Shown here piece after piece: positions 8,225 through 17,010 of a DNA stretch of 58,633 nt; positions within the stretch are counted from its first letter, which is position 1, and each line of letters begins with the position of its first letter. Location: contig CAZWZH010000010.1 of NCBI GenBank assembly GCA_964638775.1, forward strand, positions 1-58,633, in the 5' to 3' direction. The notes below the pieces were generated by a model. It saw nothing but the letters and a program-made list of their open reading frames with translations, did no database searches and had not been told where the DNA came from. A program made the translations under genes and the position numbers. The stretch comes from Azophilus sp964638775. Lineage in GTDB: Bacteria; Pseudomonadota; Gammaproteobacteria; Pseudomonadales; Azotimanducaceae.

Positions 8225-9088
8225 ATGAGGATGGAAGCGGCGATGTTCTACGATTCCTACCTGCCCGATGCGCTGTGCCGGGCCCTGGAATACGCAGGCG
8301 ACGACGGCTTCGTGGCATCGCTGCCGCAATTCCTCAAGGCACGCGTCGACGCGGACTACGACAACGAGCTTTGGAACAATTGGTTCTTCCCGAACACCGA
8401 GGAGAACCTCGTGAACACGCCCGGCGGCAACCGCGTCATCGTCACCGTTCACGGCGGCGGCGTGTTCTCGACGCCCGAACGGTACGAGCGCCTGTTCCGT
8501 GCGAGTACCGACCGGAACAGCGAGTACGGCTTCACCGGCCTGTTCGCGGGCAAGCTGTCGCGACGGGAAGCGCGCGGCGTTCTCGCCGGCCGCATGCCCG
8601 ACGGCGCCGAGGTTCCCGTCTACGCCTTCGACGAGTTCAGGCGCGGAGTCGATGACCTGCCGCGCCGCTACGCAGTCGTCACGGATTTCGAGACGGCCAG
8701 GAGAGCCGCCTGCGGCTACATCGATTTCGATATCCTGCGCGACGACCCGGTCATGATCGTGCGTGCCGGCGGAGCCGAGGCGGCATCGCGATACCTCGAC
8801 AAGGCGCGCGCGCGCAATGACACCGCGAGGATGGGAAGCTGGCACCCGTTCAACAACATCGACACGCCCGACCAGGCCCAGACCCGCGTTCCCGCCCTGG
8901 CCGGCAACCGCGGTGGCGCCGGCAGCGATGTGGACGACGGCCACCTGTACGGCTACGACACTGACTACGGCATCGGCGGCGATTCCTGGATCCACAGCAC
9001 CAGCATGATCAACGTCGCCCGCTACGTCGCCGTCGCGCCGCGCGACGCCGCAACCAGCGTGCGGCATCTCTCATTCACGGCGAGCTAG
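8225..9088 (+). CDS. Unrecognised paralogous family, member D
   Basis: This soluble protein of 287 residues is closest to members A and B, sharing MRMEA, EYAGDDGFVASLPQ, VHGGGVFSTP, GRMPDGAEVPVY, LPRRYAVV, IVRAGGAEA, SWHPFN, LAGNRGG and RYVAVAPRD. I do not recognise a described family. Its stop is 3 bases before the first aldo/keto reductase ATG, so the two are almost certainly translated from one message. That ties the unknown family to carbonyl reduction or oxidation. Confidence 0.82.
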   Translation: MRMEAAMFYDSYLPDALCRALEYAGDDGFVASLPQFLKARVDADYDNELWNNWFFPNTEENLVNTPGGNRVIVTVHGGGVFSTPERYERLFRASTDRNSEYGFTGLFAGKLSRREARGVLAGRMPDGAEVPVYAFDEFRRGVDDLPRRYAVVTDFETARRAACGYIDFDILRDDPVMIVRAGGAEAASRYLDKARARNDTARMGSWHPFNNIDTPDQAQTRVPALAGNRGGAGSDVDDGHLYGYDTDYGIGGDSWIHSTSMINVARYVAVAPRDAATSVRHLSFTAS

Positions 9089-9091
9089 CCG

Positions 9092-10099
9092 ATGGAAGCG
9101 GTTGCGTTCGGAGGGTCGGGGCTCAAGGTGAGCCAAATCTGTTTCGGCACCATGGGTGTCGGCAGCAGTGCCTGGAAGCCCTGGGTGCTCGATGAAGCGG
9201 ACTCGGTCGCGCTGCTGAAACGGTGCCTTGATCTGGGCATTACCTTCTTCGACATGGCCGACTGGTATTCCACCGGCATCAGCGAGGAAATCGTCGGCAG
9301 GACGCTGCTGTCGATGGCGCCGCGGGAGGCGCTGGTGCTCACCACCAAGGCCAGGTACGCGATGAGCGATGACCCGAACGATCAGGGGCTGTCGCGCAAG
9401 CACCTGTTGTCGGCCATAGACAATAGCCTCAGGCGCATCGGCACCGACTACGTCGATGTATTCATGGTGCATTCGTTCGATACGGCAACGCCCGTCGAAG
9501 AGACGATGGCGGCTCTTCACGACATCGTGAAGGCGGGCAAGGCGCGCTACATCGGCGCATCGACCATGTGGGCCTGGCAGTTCGCCGAGATGAATGCCGT
9601 CGCCCGGGAGAACGGGTGGACGAGCTTCGTCAACATGCAGTGCCAGTACAATCTGCTCTACCGCGAGGAAGAGCGCGAAATGATTCCCTATTGCCTGGGC
9701 CAGGGCATCGCCGTCACCACCTTCAGCCCGCTGGCGCGCGGCTGGCTTTCCGGGGCAACCGATGTCCGCGTCGAAACGGACCAGTACCGCGCCAGGAACT
9801 ACGGCGATGCGCTGGACCTGAAAATTCTGGAGCGCGTGCGGGCCATCGCCGACAAGCACGGTACGAACATGGCGAAGGTGGCTATTGCCTGGGTACTTTC
9901 CAGAAAGGCGGTCTGCGCGCCGATCGTCAGTGCCGCAACGGTTGAGCAACTCGAGAGTAACGTCGACGCGCTCAACCTGGAGCTGGATCCTTCGGAGCTT
10001 GCGTCGCTGGAGGAAATGTACCGGCCGCGCGGCGTCGTCAACGACTACGTGAGTGAGCTGCCGCAGCGCCACCTCGGCGGCGTGCTGCCGGGCGCCTGA
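9092..10099 (+). CDS. Aldo/keto reductase (first of tandem pair)
   Basis: This 335-residue NADP(H)-dependent aldo/keto reductase has a complete catalytic tetrad: Asp54 and Tyr59 in FFDMADWYS, Lys86 in TTKARYA and His127 in MVHSFD. Length and motifs fit the bacterial AKR11/12-like or general stress-protein group. The substrate is an aldehyde or ketone that sequence does not identify. It starts 3 bases after member D and is followed 30 bases later by a close paralogue, suggesting a recent tandem duplication. Confidence 0.93.
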   Translation: MEAVAFGGSGLKVSQICFGTMGVGSSAWKPWVLDEADSVALLKRCLDLGITFFDMADWYSTGISEEIVGRTLLSMAPREALVLTTKARYAMSDDPNDQGLSRKHLLSAIDNSLRRIGTDYVDVFMVHSFDTATPVEETMAALHDIVKAGKARYIGASTMWAWQFAEMNAVARENGWTSFVNMQCQYNLLYREEEREMIPYCLGQGIAVTTFSPLARGWLSGATDVRVETDQYRARNYGDALDLKILERVRAIADKHGTNMAKVAIAWVLSRKAVCAPIVSAATVEQLESNVDALNLELDPSELASLEEMYRPRGVVNDYVSELPQRHLGGVLPGA

Positions 10100-10129
10100 G
10101 GGCGCGGAATCAGAACGGACAACGGGACC

Positions 10130-11140
10130 ATGGATACTGTTTCTTTCGGCAACACCGGGCTCAAGGTAAGCCGGCTGTGCTTCGGCACCATGACCGTCGG
10201 GTCGAGCCGCTGGAAGCCCTGGGTGCTGGACGAGGCCGAATCAAGGCCGCTCCTGAAGAAATGCCTCGATCTCGGCATCACCTTCTACGACACGGCCAAC
10301 TGGTACTCCACGGGCGAGAGCGAACGCACCGTGGCGTCCACGCTCACCTCGATGGCGCCGCGCGATTCCCTGGTGCTGGCCACCAAGGCCTTCTACGCGA
10401 TGAGCGGCGACCCCAACGACCGGGGGCTTTCGCGGAAACACCTGCTGGCTTCCGTGGACGCGAGCCTGCGCCGCATGAACACCGACTACATCGACCTGCT
10501 GGTCATCCATGCCTTCGACCCCGAGACGCCGATTGAGGAGACGATGGAGGCGCTGCACGATCTCGTCCGGTCGGGCAAGGTGCTCTACCTCGGCGCATCG
10601 ACCATGTTCGCCTGGCAGTTCGCCCAGATGAACCACATCGCGCGGCTCAACGGCTGGACGCAGTTCGTGAACATGCAGTGCCAGTACAACCTGCTCTACC
10701 GGGAGGAGGAGCGCGAGATGCTGCCCTACTGCCGCGACCGGGGCATTGCCGTCACGGCGTTCAGCGTACTGGCCCGTGGACATCTGTCGGCCAGCGACAG
10801 GATCCGTTCGCGCACGGATGAGCACTTCAGCAACATGTACGGCGATGCGCTGGACCGGGAGATCTGCGCCAGGGTCGCCGCGGTGGCAACGGAGCGCAAT
10901 ACGATGCCGGCCGCCGTCGCCCTTGCCTGGGTTCTTTCCAGGGACGGTATCTGCAGCCCCATAATCGGCGCCAGCACGCCGGAGCAGGTCGAAAACAACG
11001 TCCGTGCACTGGACCTCGAACTCACGGCCGAAGAGATCGACGGTCTCAGCGCCATGTACCGGCCCCGGGATGTCATCAACGACTATGTGCCGCAACCGAT
11101 GCCGCGCTACTGGCAGGGAGGTTCGAGCGATGGGGGATAG
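10130..11140 (+). CDS. Aldo/keto reductase (second of tandem pair)
   Basis: This 336-residue paralogue of the preceding gene shares long identical stretches such as RKHLL, FVNMQCQYNLLYREEER and LARG. The tetrad is retained: FYDTANWYS provides Asp and Tyr, ATKAFYA the Lys and VIHAFD the His. Most differences lie in the C-terminal third, where this superfamily sets substrate choice. Its end overlaps the start of the DMSP-lyase-like gene by 11 bases, so translation is probably coupled. Confidence 0.93.
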   Translation: MDTVSFGNTGLKVSRLCFGTMTVGSSRWKPWVLDEAESRPLLKKCLDLGITFYDTANWYSTGESERTVASTLTSMAPRDSLVLATKAFYAMSGDPNDRGLSRKHLLASVDASLRRMNTDYIDLLVIHAFDPETPIEETMEALHDLVRSGKVLYLGASTMFAWQFAQMNHIARLNGWTQFVNMQCQYNLLYREEEREMLPYCRDRGIAVTAFSVLARGHLSASDRIRSRTDEHFSNMYGDALDREICARVAAVATERNTMPAAVALAWVLSRDGICSPIIGASTPEQVENNVRALDLELTAEEIDGLSAMYRPRDVINDYVPQPMPRYWQGGSSDGG

Positions 11141-11729
11141 TGCGGGTTTCGACCGTTCAGCCATGCGCGTGGTGACAGCCGTCCGGGAAATTTTCGAGGC
11201 GGAAGCGGCGATTAACCCGGCCTGCTCGGACCAACTCGGCCGGGTTCTCGCGCTGATGGAGGAACTCCGGCCGGACCCCGGGCGGGCGGCGCCCCGGCAA
11301 TTCCCCGGGTGCCGGCACCTGATGCGTACGCTCGAACTCGCTGAATCCGGCCGGGCGGCTGCCGTAGCGGCGTCGCTCAGGCAACTGCAGACCGACCTCG
11401 CCTGGGCGCAGAATCCCCGTTACAACGCCGGCAACATGGGCGCCGAGTTCATGGGCAATTACGCCTGGAGCGGCCTGGGGCTGACCGGCAGCGACAGGAT
11501 GGCGTTCGGCGTGCTGTTGCTCGGCCCGGGAGTGACCTACCCGCCGACCAGCTATGAGTCGGAAGGCGTGTTTCTGGTGATCGGTGGATCCCCCGAATGG
11601 AAATCCGGCGACGCACCCTGGGTGCGGGTCGAGCCCGGGGCCGTCATCTGCCGCCCTTTTGGCGGCAGCGAAGGCAAGCGGCCGGGCGATGAGCCGATGC
11701 TGGCCCTGTACGCCTGGATGTACCGATAG
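11130..11729 (+). CDS. DMSP-lyase-like (DddQ-type) cupin without metal ligands
   Basis: This 199-residue protein follows the DddQ/DMSP-lyase cupin pattern: CRHL near residue 60, QNPRY, a GNYAW segment, FGVLLLGPGVTYPP, GGSPEW, VEPGAVICRP and a final LALYAWMYR. DddQ enzymes hold a catalytic metal with two His in the HxxxH/YPxHxH segment, a Tyr, and a later His. Here those positions read YPPTSYESEGVF and CRPFGGSEG, so all the His ligands appear lost. The protein is therefore likely non-lyase: a binding protein, or an enzyme with a new mechanism. GGGAGG about 10 bases upstream supports the ATG at 11130, which overlaps the preceding gene. Confidence 0.72.
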   Translation: MGDSAGFDRSAMRVVTAVREIFEAEAAINPACSDQLGRVLALMEELRPDPGRAAPRQFPGCRHLMRTLELAESGRAAAVAASLRQLQTDLAWAQNPRYNAGNMGAEFMGNYAWSGLGLTGSDRMAFGVLLLGPGVTYPPTSYESEGVFLVIGGSPEWKSGDAPWVRVEPGAVICRPFGGSEGKRPGDEPMLALYAWMYR

Positions 11730-11750
11730 CGCCCGGCACCACACCCCAAA

Positions 11751-12512
11751 ATGCCCGTCCAAGACCCCCTGCTGCGACCGTTCCGGCTAAAGCACCTGCT
11801 GCTCAAGAACCGCATCATCAGTACCAGCCATACGATGCTCTACGCGGTCGATGGCGCCCCGCAGGAACGGGAACAGCTTTACCACGAGGAAAAGGCCAGA
11901 GGCGGCATCGCCATGACCATGTTCGGGGGTTCATCGGCCGTGGCGCAGGACTCGGCCACGTCCAACGGTGTCCTCAATCTCGGCGACGACTCGGTAATTC
12001 CGCACTTCCAGCGATTCGCCGAGCGGATTCACGCCTACGACTGCGCCCTGATGTGCCAGATCACCCATCTCGGCCGGCGTGCCAGAACGAGGGCGTTCGA
12101 TTGGCTGCCGAGTGTTTCGTCGTCGCGTACACGTGAGGTCGACGGCGGCTTCCCGAAAGTCATGGACCGTGCCGATATCGACCGCATCGTCGCCGCCTAC
12201 GGCGAGGCCTCGCGGCGCTGCAGGGAAGGCGGCCTGGACGGGTGCGAGGTGGTCGGCCAGGCGCATCTGCCCGAGCAGTTCTGGTCGCCGGCCTGGAACC
12301 GGCGCAGCGACGCGTTCGGCGGCTCGCTGGAGAACCGGCTGCGCTTTGGCTTCATGGTGCTCGAGGAGATCCGCAGGAAGGCCGGCGACGACTTCATTGT
12401 CGGCATCCGTATCGCCATCGATCAGAATCTCGAGGGGGCCTGTCGAAGGACGACTGCCTCGAGATTGCGCAGATTCACGAGCGTTCGGGCTTGGTCGATT
12501 TTCTCAATCTGA
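11751..12512 (+). CDS. Old-yellow-enzyme-type demethylase/dienoyl-CoA reductase-like, N-terminal part (frameshifted)
   Basis: This is the FMN-binding TIM-barrel half of a two-domain oxidoreductase of the trimethylamine dehydrogenase/FadH/N-methylproline demethylase group. LLRPFRLKHLLLKNRI at the start, QITHLGRRA, the SDAFGGSLENR barrel motif and VGIRIAID are typical. The true reading frame is lost after about base 12434. The next codons of this frame (CRRTTASRL and on) are unrelated, and the barrel continues in another frame from 12434. Restoring one G in the G5 run at 12434-12438 would rejoin the frames into a protein of about 670 residues. The start ATG is 21 bases after the cupin gene. Confidence 0.8.
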   Translation: MPVQDPLLRPFRLKHLLLKNRIISTSHTMLYAVDGAPQEREQLYHEEKARGGIAMTMFGGSSAVAQDSATSNGVLNLGDDSVIPHFQRFAERIHAYDCALMCQITHLGRRARTRAFDWLPSVSSSRTREVDGGFPKVMDRADIDRIVAAYGEASRRCREGGLDGCEVVGQAHLPEQFWSPAWNRRSDAFGGSLENRLRFGFMVLEEIRRKAGDDFIVGIRIAIDQNLEGACRRTTASRLRRFTSVRAWSIFSI

Positions 12513-13762
12513 ACTTCGGCCGTGTCGACACCGAGATCGATTACGTCAATCTGATGCCCGGCATGTCGGCACCGAAGGCGCCATACCTGGACCGGGTGCA
12601 AGCCTTTACCCGCGAGTTGACGTTGCCCACCTTCCATGCCTGCCGCATCGTCGACGCGGCGACCGCGCGCCGCGTCATCGAAGAGGGCATCGTGGACATG
12701 GTGGGCATGACGCGCGCCCACATCGCCGACCCGCACATCGTCAGGAAGATCGAGGCCGGTGAGGAGGGGCGTATCCGCCCCTGCGTTGGCGCGACTTACT
12801 GCATGGATCATCGTTTCTGCATACACAACCCCTCGACCGGGCGCGAAAAGACCCTGCCGCACGAATCACCGGGCGCGCAGGCCAGCAAACGGGTTGTGGT
12901 GGTGGGGGGCGGGCCGGCCGGTCTCGAAGCGGCCCGCGTCTGCGCGTCAAGAGGCCATGAGGTCATTCTGCTCGAATCCGCAGATCGGCTCGGAGGACAG
13001 GTTGCCCTGGCGGCGAAAGCGGGTTGGCGGCGCGAGATCGCAGGCGTTACCGACTGGCTGGCCGGCGAGATCGGGCACCTGGGCGTGGATGTCCGGCTGT
13101 CGACCCATGCCGACCGGGAAATCGTTACGGGACTCGGCCCGGAGGTCGTCATAGTCGCCACCGGCGGACTTCCAGACCTCGAATGGCTCGACGGCCACGA
13201 ACATTGCGACAGCGTCAGCGACATCCTGGGCGGCGCGGCCGTCGCGAAGAACGTGCTCGTCTACGATGAACTCGGGGATCATGCGGGGGCGTCCGCAGCC
13301 GAATTCCTGGCCGACAGGGGAGCGGAGGTGGAACTCGTCTTTCGCGGCCATCATGCCGCCGAGCGCTCGGGCTATTGCAACTACCCGGTCTATCTGCAGC
13401 ACTTCTACGAAAAGGGCGTGACACTCATGCCGGACCAACGGCTCGAGCGGGTCGAGCGGTCCGGCACGAAGCTGCGCGCGGTTTTTGCGAACGAACTCAC
13501 CGGGGAAATGGTGGAGCGCCTGTCGGACCAGGTCGTGGTCGAGCGAGGCACCGTTCCCGCCGATGCGCTGTTCGAGGAACTGCGGCCCGGTTCATGCAAC
13601 AATGGCGCGGTCGACCCGGCCAGGTTGCTCGCCGGCCTGCCGCAGACGGCCGGCAGCCGTGGCGATCGAGGCTTCGAACTGTACAAGGTCGGCGATGCCG
13701 TATCGTCGCGAGACATTCACTGCGCAATCCTGGACTCGCGCCGTTTGTGCAGGGCTCTTTAG
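12434..13762 (+). CDS. Same oxidoreductase, C-terminal part after the frameshift
   Basis: The second part begins with GLSKDDCLEIAQIHERSG, which continues the barrel. It then has GMTRAHIADPHIV, a cysteine cluster CVGATYC...FCIHNP for the [4Fe-4S] region, and an FAD/NAD(P) domain with VVVGGGPAGLEAARV. The CIHNPSTGRE segment resembles N-methylproline (stachydrine) demethylases and related enzymes that remove N-methyl groups; this would suit the methyl theme of the locus (inference). No credible independent start exists, so the gene is either broken by a one-base loss or the run of Gs is misread. Confidence 0.8.
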   Translation, partial: GGLSKDDCLEIAQIHERSGLVDFLNLNFGRVDTEIDYVNLMPGMSAPKAPYLDRVQAFTRELTLPTFHACRIVDAATARRVIEEGIVDMVGMTRAHIADPHIVRKIEAGEEGRIRPCVGATYCMDHRFCIHNPSTGREKTLPHESPGAQASKRVVVVGGGPAGLEAARVCASRGHEVILLESADRLGGQVALAAKAGWRREIAGVTDWLAGEIGHLGVDVRLSTHADREIVTGLGPEVVIVATGGLPDLEWLDGHEHCDSVSDILGGAAVAKNVLVYDELGDHAGASAAEFLADRGAEVELVFRGHHAAERSGYCNYPVYLQHFYEKGVTLMPDQRLERVERSGTKLRAVFANELTGEMVERLSDQVVVERGTVPADALFEELRPGSCNNGAVDPARLLAGLPQTAGSRGDRGFELYKVGDAVSSRDIHCAILDSRRLCRAL

Positions 13763-13845
13763 CGCCACTTGAAACATCGGCGACGACCGACCGCGACGAT
13801 TGAACCGGCGATTCGGGCGGCGTCACCCTGGCAAGGAAATCGAAC

Positions 13846-14811
13846 ATGAAGGAATTCAGCGGGAAGCTCGCGGTCGTCACTGGCGGCGGCAGCGGTATCG
13901 GGCGCGAACTCGCGGTTCAGTTGGCGGCGGCGGGTTGCAATGTGGCGGCCTGCGACATCTTCGCCGACAGCCTCGCCGAGACGGCAGCGCTGTGCAGCGA
14001 TGCCGTACGGGTGACCACGCACGAGTGCGATGTGGCAGACGAGGCCCAGGTGCTCGCGTTCCGCGACGAGGTAGTGGAGCGGCACGAGGCGGAGAGCATC
14101 AACCTTCTGTTCAACAACGCCGGCATCGGCAGCCCCGTCTCGTTCATTGACGGCGACCGGGAGGAGTGGGAGCGTGTCTTCGGCGTCTGCTGGTACGGCG
14201 TGTACTACTGCGCTCGGGCCTTCATGCCGTTGCTAGTGGCAAGCGATCAGGCATGTCTCGTCAATACGTCGAGCATCAACGGCTTCTGGGCGAGCCTGGG
14301 CCCCACCGTGCCGCACACGCCCTACAGCGCGGCCAAATTCGCGGTGAAGGGTTTCTCGGAGGCGCTGATAGCCGACCTGCGCGTGCACGCGCCGCACGTG
14401 AAGGTGGCGGTGGTCATGCCCGGGCACGTGGGCACTTCCATCGCCTTCAATTCGAGCCGGGTGCTTGGCGCCCCGGAACCCGAGGAACTGTCAGGGGAAC
14501 AGGTTGCGGCGGTTCGCAAGCAAATGGTTATCTCCGGCCGGCCGGTCGGCAACGAGTCCGACGACCACATCCGGAAAGCCGTGGCCCAGCAGCGGGTGGA
14601 CTTCCGCGACAACGCGCCCACCACGGCGGCCCGGGCCGCATCGATCATCCTCGACGGCGTGCGGCAGGACCGCTGGCGCATCCTGGTGGGGGAGGATGCC
14701 CACGTTCTCGATGAACTGGTGCGCGAGGACCCCGAAGCGGCCTACGAACTCGAATTCATAGGCAGAATCCTCCAGCGTGGGGCGCTTGGTGCCTTGACCG
14801 ATCAATCCTGA
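13846..14811 (+). CDS. Short-chain dehydrogenase/reductase
   Basis: This 321-residue classical SDR has the cofactor motif TGGGSGIG at residues 12-19, FNNAGIG, an active-site serine in NTSSINGF and YSAAK. The acidic residue after strand 2 (ACDIFAD) favours NAD(H). It lies in the plus-strand cluster 16 bases before the CoA-transferase gene. The C-terminal extension beyond the ~250-residue SDR core is moderately long and carries no motif I recognise. The substrate is unknown. Confidence 0.92.
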   Translation: MKEFSGKLAVVTGGGSGIGRELAVQLAAAGCNVAACDIFADSLAETAALCSDAVRVTTHECDVADEAQVLAFRDEVVERHEAESINLLFNNAGIGSPVSFIDGDREEWERVFGVCWYGVYYCARAFMPLLVASDQACLVNTSSINGFWASLGPTVPHTPYSAAKFAVKGFSEALIADLRVHAPHVKVAVVMPGHVGTSIAFNSSRVLGAPEPEELSGEQVAAVRKQMVISGRPVGNESDDHIRKAVAQQRVDFRDNAPTTAARAASIILDGVRQDRWRILVGEDAHVLDELVREDPEAAYELEFIGRILQRGALGALTDQS

Positions 14812-14827
14812 GGATGCGAGGCTGACG

Positions 14828-16093
14828 ATGCCGGGGCCGCTAGAGGGTCTCAACGTGGTGGAACTTGCGACCTCCATTCAGGGTCCTGCGGCCGGCCTCT
14901 ACTTCGCGAACATGGGCGCCCGGGTCGTCAAGGTGGAGCCACCCGTCGGCGATCCGAGCCGTTATCACCGGGGCGTCGGCAACTCGCTCCCGGAAGACGC
15001 GCCGGCACCGCAATTCCTCGCCATGAACAAGGCGAAGCGCTCCGTCACGCTCGACCTGTACACCGACCTCGGCCGCGCCGTCATGGCCCGGCTCCTCGAG
15101 AATGCCGATCTGTTCCTCTCCAACTTCCGTGAATCGGGGCTCGCCCGGATGGGCCTCGACCCGGGCGAACTCACGGCGAGGTATCCGCGGCTCGTGGTCG
15201 GTCACGTCAACGGTTTCGGGCCCCGCGGCCCGGATGCGGACAAGGCGATGCTGGACGGCGCCGCACAGGCACGGGGCGGGCTGGCGAGCATGAGCGGCCG
15301 GCCCGGGGAGATGCCGACGCCGCCCGGAGTTGCGGTCGCGGACCATGCGGGCGCGATGCAACTTGCCCTGGGATGCGTCACGGCCCTGTTGAACCGTGCG
15401 GCCACCGGCAAGGGGCAGGTGGTGCGCACATCTTCCCTCGGCGCCCAACTGTGGCTGCAGATGTGGGAACTGCAACACGCCGCGCTCACCGGCGCCCGCC
15501 TGACCCGGGCGAGTTCCCACCATCCCAACATCCTGGGGCCGTACGGTGTGTATGCAACTTCGGACGGCGCGGACGTGCTGTTCGTCGCGGCGCTGACGGA
15601 GGAGGCCTGGGCCGCATTCTGGATTTTCTACGACAGGCCGGAAGTGATCCTGAAGGAAGAATGGGATTCCGCGAGCAAGCGCCTGGGATTCTTCGGAAGC
15701 GAAGCAGGCGTTTCCGAGATTCGGCGACACATGAGAGAAGCCTTTGCCTCGAAAACCTTCGATGAGTTTGCCCGATTCGCGGTGACGCAGCCGGAAATCA
15801 TCTGCGAGCGCGTACGCGGCTACGAAGACGTGTTGATGGACCCCCAGAACCTGGCGAATGGCTACATCGTCGACCTCGAACTCCCCGCCATCGGCAAGAC
15901 GCCCACGATTGGCACCTTGATGGACTTCAGCGCCACGCCCACGGGCCGGCCCGGTCAGCCGCCCCCTCTCGGCGAGCACACGGCGGAAGTCATGACCGAG
16001 CTGGGTTTCACGGCGGCCGATGTCGAATCGGTGCGCAGCCACTGCAAACGCGAGTGGCAGGAGGCGTATGCCGCCATGTTTGGCGACGATTGA
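14828..16093 (+). CDS. Class III CoA-transferase (CaiB/BaiF family)
   Basis: This 421-residue protein matches family III CoA-transferases, which move CoA between carboxylic acids such as carnitine, formate/oxalate and DMSP-type substrates. PLEGLNVVELAT starts the Rossmann part, GARVVKVEPPVGDPSR follows, and the MLDGAAQARGGLASMSG segment holds the expected catalytic Asp (Asp143). LGEHTAEV near the end is also typical. It sits between an SDR and an MBL-fold hydrolase with almost no spacing, consistent with activation of an acid followed by oxidation and hydrolysis. Confidence 0.93.
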   Translation: MPGPLEGLNVVELATSIQGPAAGLYFANMGARVVKVEPPVGDPSRYHRGVGNSLPEDAPAPQFLAMNKAKRSVTLDLYTDLGRAVMARLLENADLFLSNFRESGLARMGLDPGELTARYPRLVVGHVNGFGPRGPDADKAMLDGAAQARGGLASMSGRPGEMPTPPGVAVADHAGAMQLALGCVTALLNRAATGKGQVVRTSSLGAQLWLQMWELQHAALTGARLTRASSHHPNILGPYGVYATSDGADVLFVAALTEEAWAAFWIFYDRPEVILKEEWDSASKRLGFFGSEAGVSEIRRHMREAFASKTFDEFARFAVTQPEIICERVRGYEDVLMDPQNLANGYIVDLELPAIGKTPTIGTLMDFSATPTGRPGQPPPLGEHTAEVMTELGFTAADVESVRSHCKREWQEAYAAMFGDD

Positions 16094-16097
16094 GGAA

Positions 16098-16943
16098 ATG
16101 CAACTGGGTGAGATCACCGTTCACCGGATCGTCGAGCACGAGATTCCCGTCTACCTGCCCACCGACATGTTCGACGAGGCGACGCCGGAGGCGGTGGAAC
16201 CTTACCGGGAGTGGCTGGTGCCGAAAGCCCTGTGCCCCGAGACCGGTTGCCTGGTGATGCCGGTGGTTTCCTACCTGGTGCGCACGCGCCACCACTGCAT
16301 TCTCATCGACACCTGTGTCGGCTGCGACAAGAACTACGCGGAACCGCCCGCCTGGCATCAGCGCGCGAACCGGCGCTGGCTGGCCGGCCTGGCGGCAGCG
16401 GGCGCGCATCCCGACGAGATCGACTTCGTGTTCTGCACCCATCTGCACTCGGATCATTGCGGCTGGAACACGCGCCTCGTCAACGGCCGGTGGAAGCCGA
16501 CCTTTCCCAATGCGAAATACGTATTCTCGCGCGAGGAATACGCGGCGACGGAGGCCGAGGGGCACCAGCTCTTTCTCGACAACGTGCTGCCGGTGATGGA
16601 AGCGCGACAGGCGGTGCTGGTGGACATGGACTACGCGCTCGACGATCAGCTATGGCTCGAGCCGACCGTGGGCCATACAGCCGGCCACGTCGCCGTTCAC
16701 CTGAAATCGGGTGGGTATCGCGCGGCCATGTGCGGAGACCTGATACACAGCCCATTGCAACTCGCCGAGCCGGACTGGAGCTGCAACTCCGATTTCGACC
16801 TGTTGCTGGCGGCAACGACCCGAAAGAACTTTCTGAAAACCCACTGCGATACCGACACGCTCATTCTGACTTCGCATTTCCCGTCGCCATCGGTCGGCCA
16901 CATCGTGTCGAGCGCACGCCGCTACGGCTTCAATTATCTCTGA
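16098..16943 (+). CDS. MBL-fold metallo-hydrolase
   Basis: This 281-residue metallo-beta-lactamase-fold protein has the HxHxDH motif THLHSDHCGW (His115, His117, Asp119, His120), later GHTAGH, an AMCGDLIHSP metal-bridging Asp region and a C-terminal TSHFPSPS. Such proteins are often lactonases or thioesterases, and this subgroup resembles quorum-quenching lactonase-like hydrolases. The start at 16098 is set by TGAGGAA immediately upstream, which overlaps the CoA-transferase stop. It is the last gene of the plus-strand cluster. Confidence 0.92.
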   Translation: MQLGEITVHRIVEHEIPVYLPTDMFDEATPEAVEPYREWLVPKALCPETGCLVMPVVSYLVRTRHHCILIDTCVGCDKNYAEPPAWHQRANRRWLAGLAAAGAHPDEIDFVFCTHLHSDHCGWNTRLVNGRWKPTFPNAKYVFSREEYAATEAEGHQLFLDNVLPVMEARQAVLVDMDYALDDQLWLEPTVGHTAGHVAVHLKSGGYRAAMCGDLIHSPLQLAEPDWSCNSDFDLLLAATTRKNFLKTHCDTDTLILTSHFPSPSVGHIVSSARRYGFNYL

Positions 16944-17010
16944 GCGGAATCCGCCACTCCGCGTGGTGAACAGCAGTGAGGAGACTGACCGCTCGAACCG
17001 GCTCGCCCGA

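Noticed and set aside
9071..10072. 333-codon minus-strand frame opposite the first aldo/keto reductase
   Set aside because: The AKR frame has a full catalytic tetrad; the antisense frame has none and mirrors the high GC codon bias.
16944..16956. GCGGA-A-TCCGC as a terminator behind the MBL gene
   Set aside because: The centre is one base, too short for a hairpin loop, and no T tract follows.
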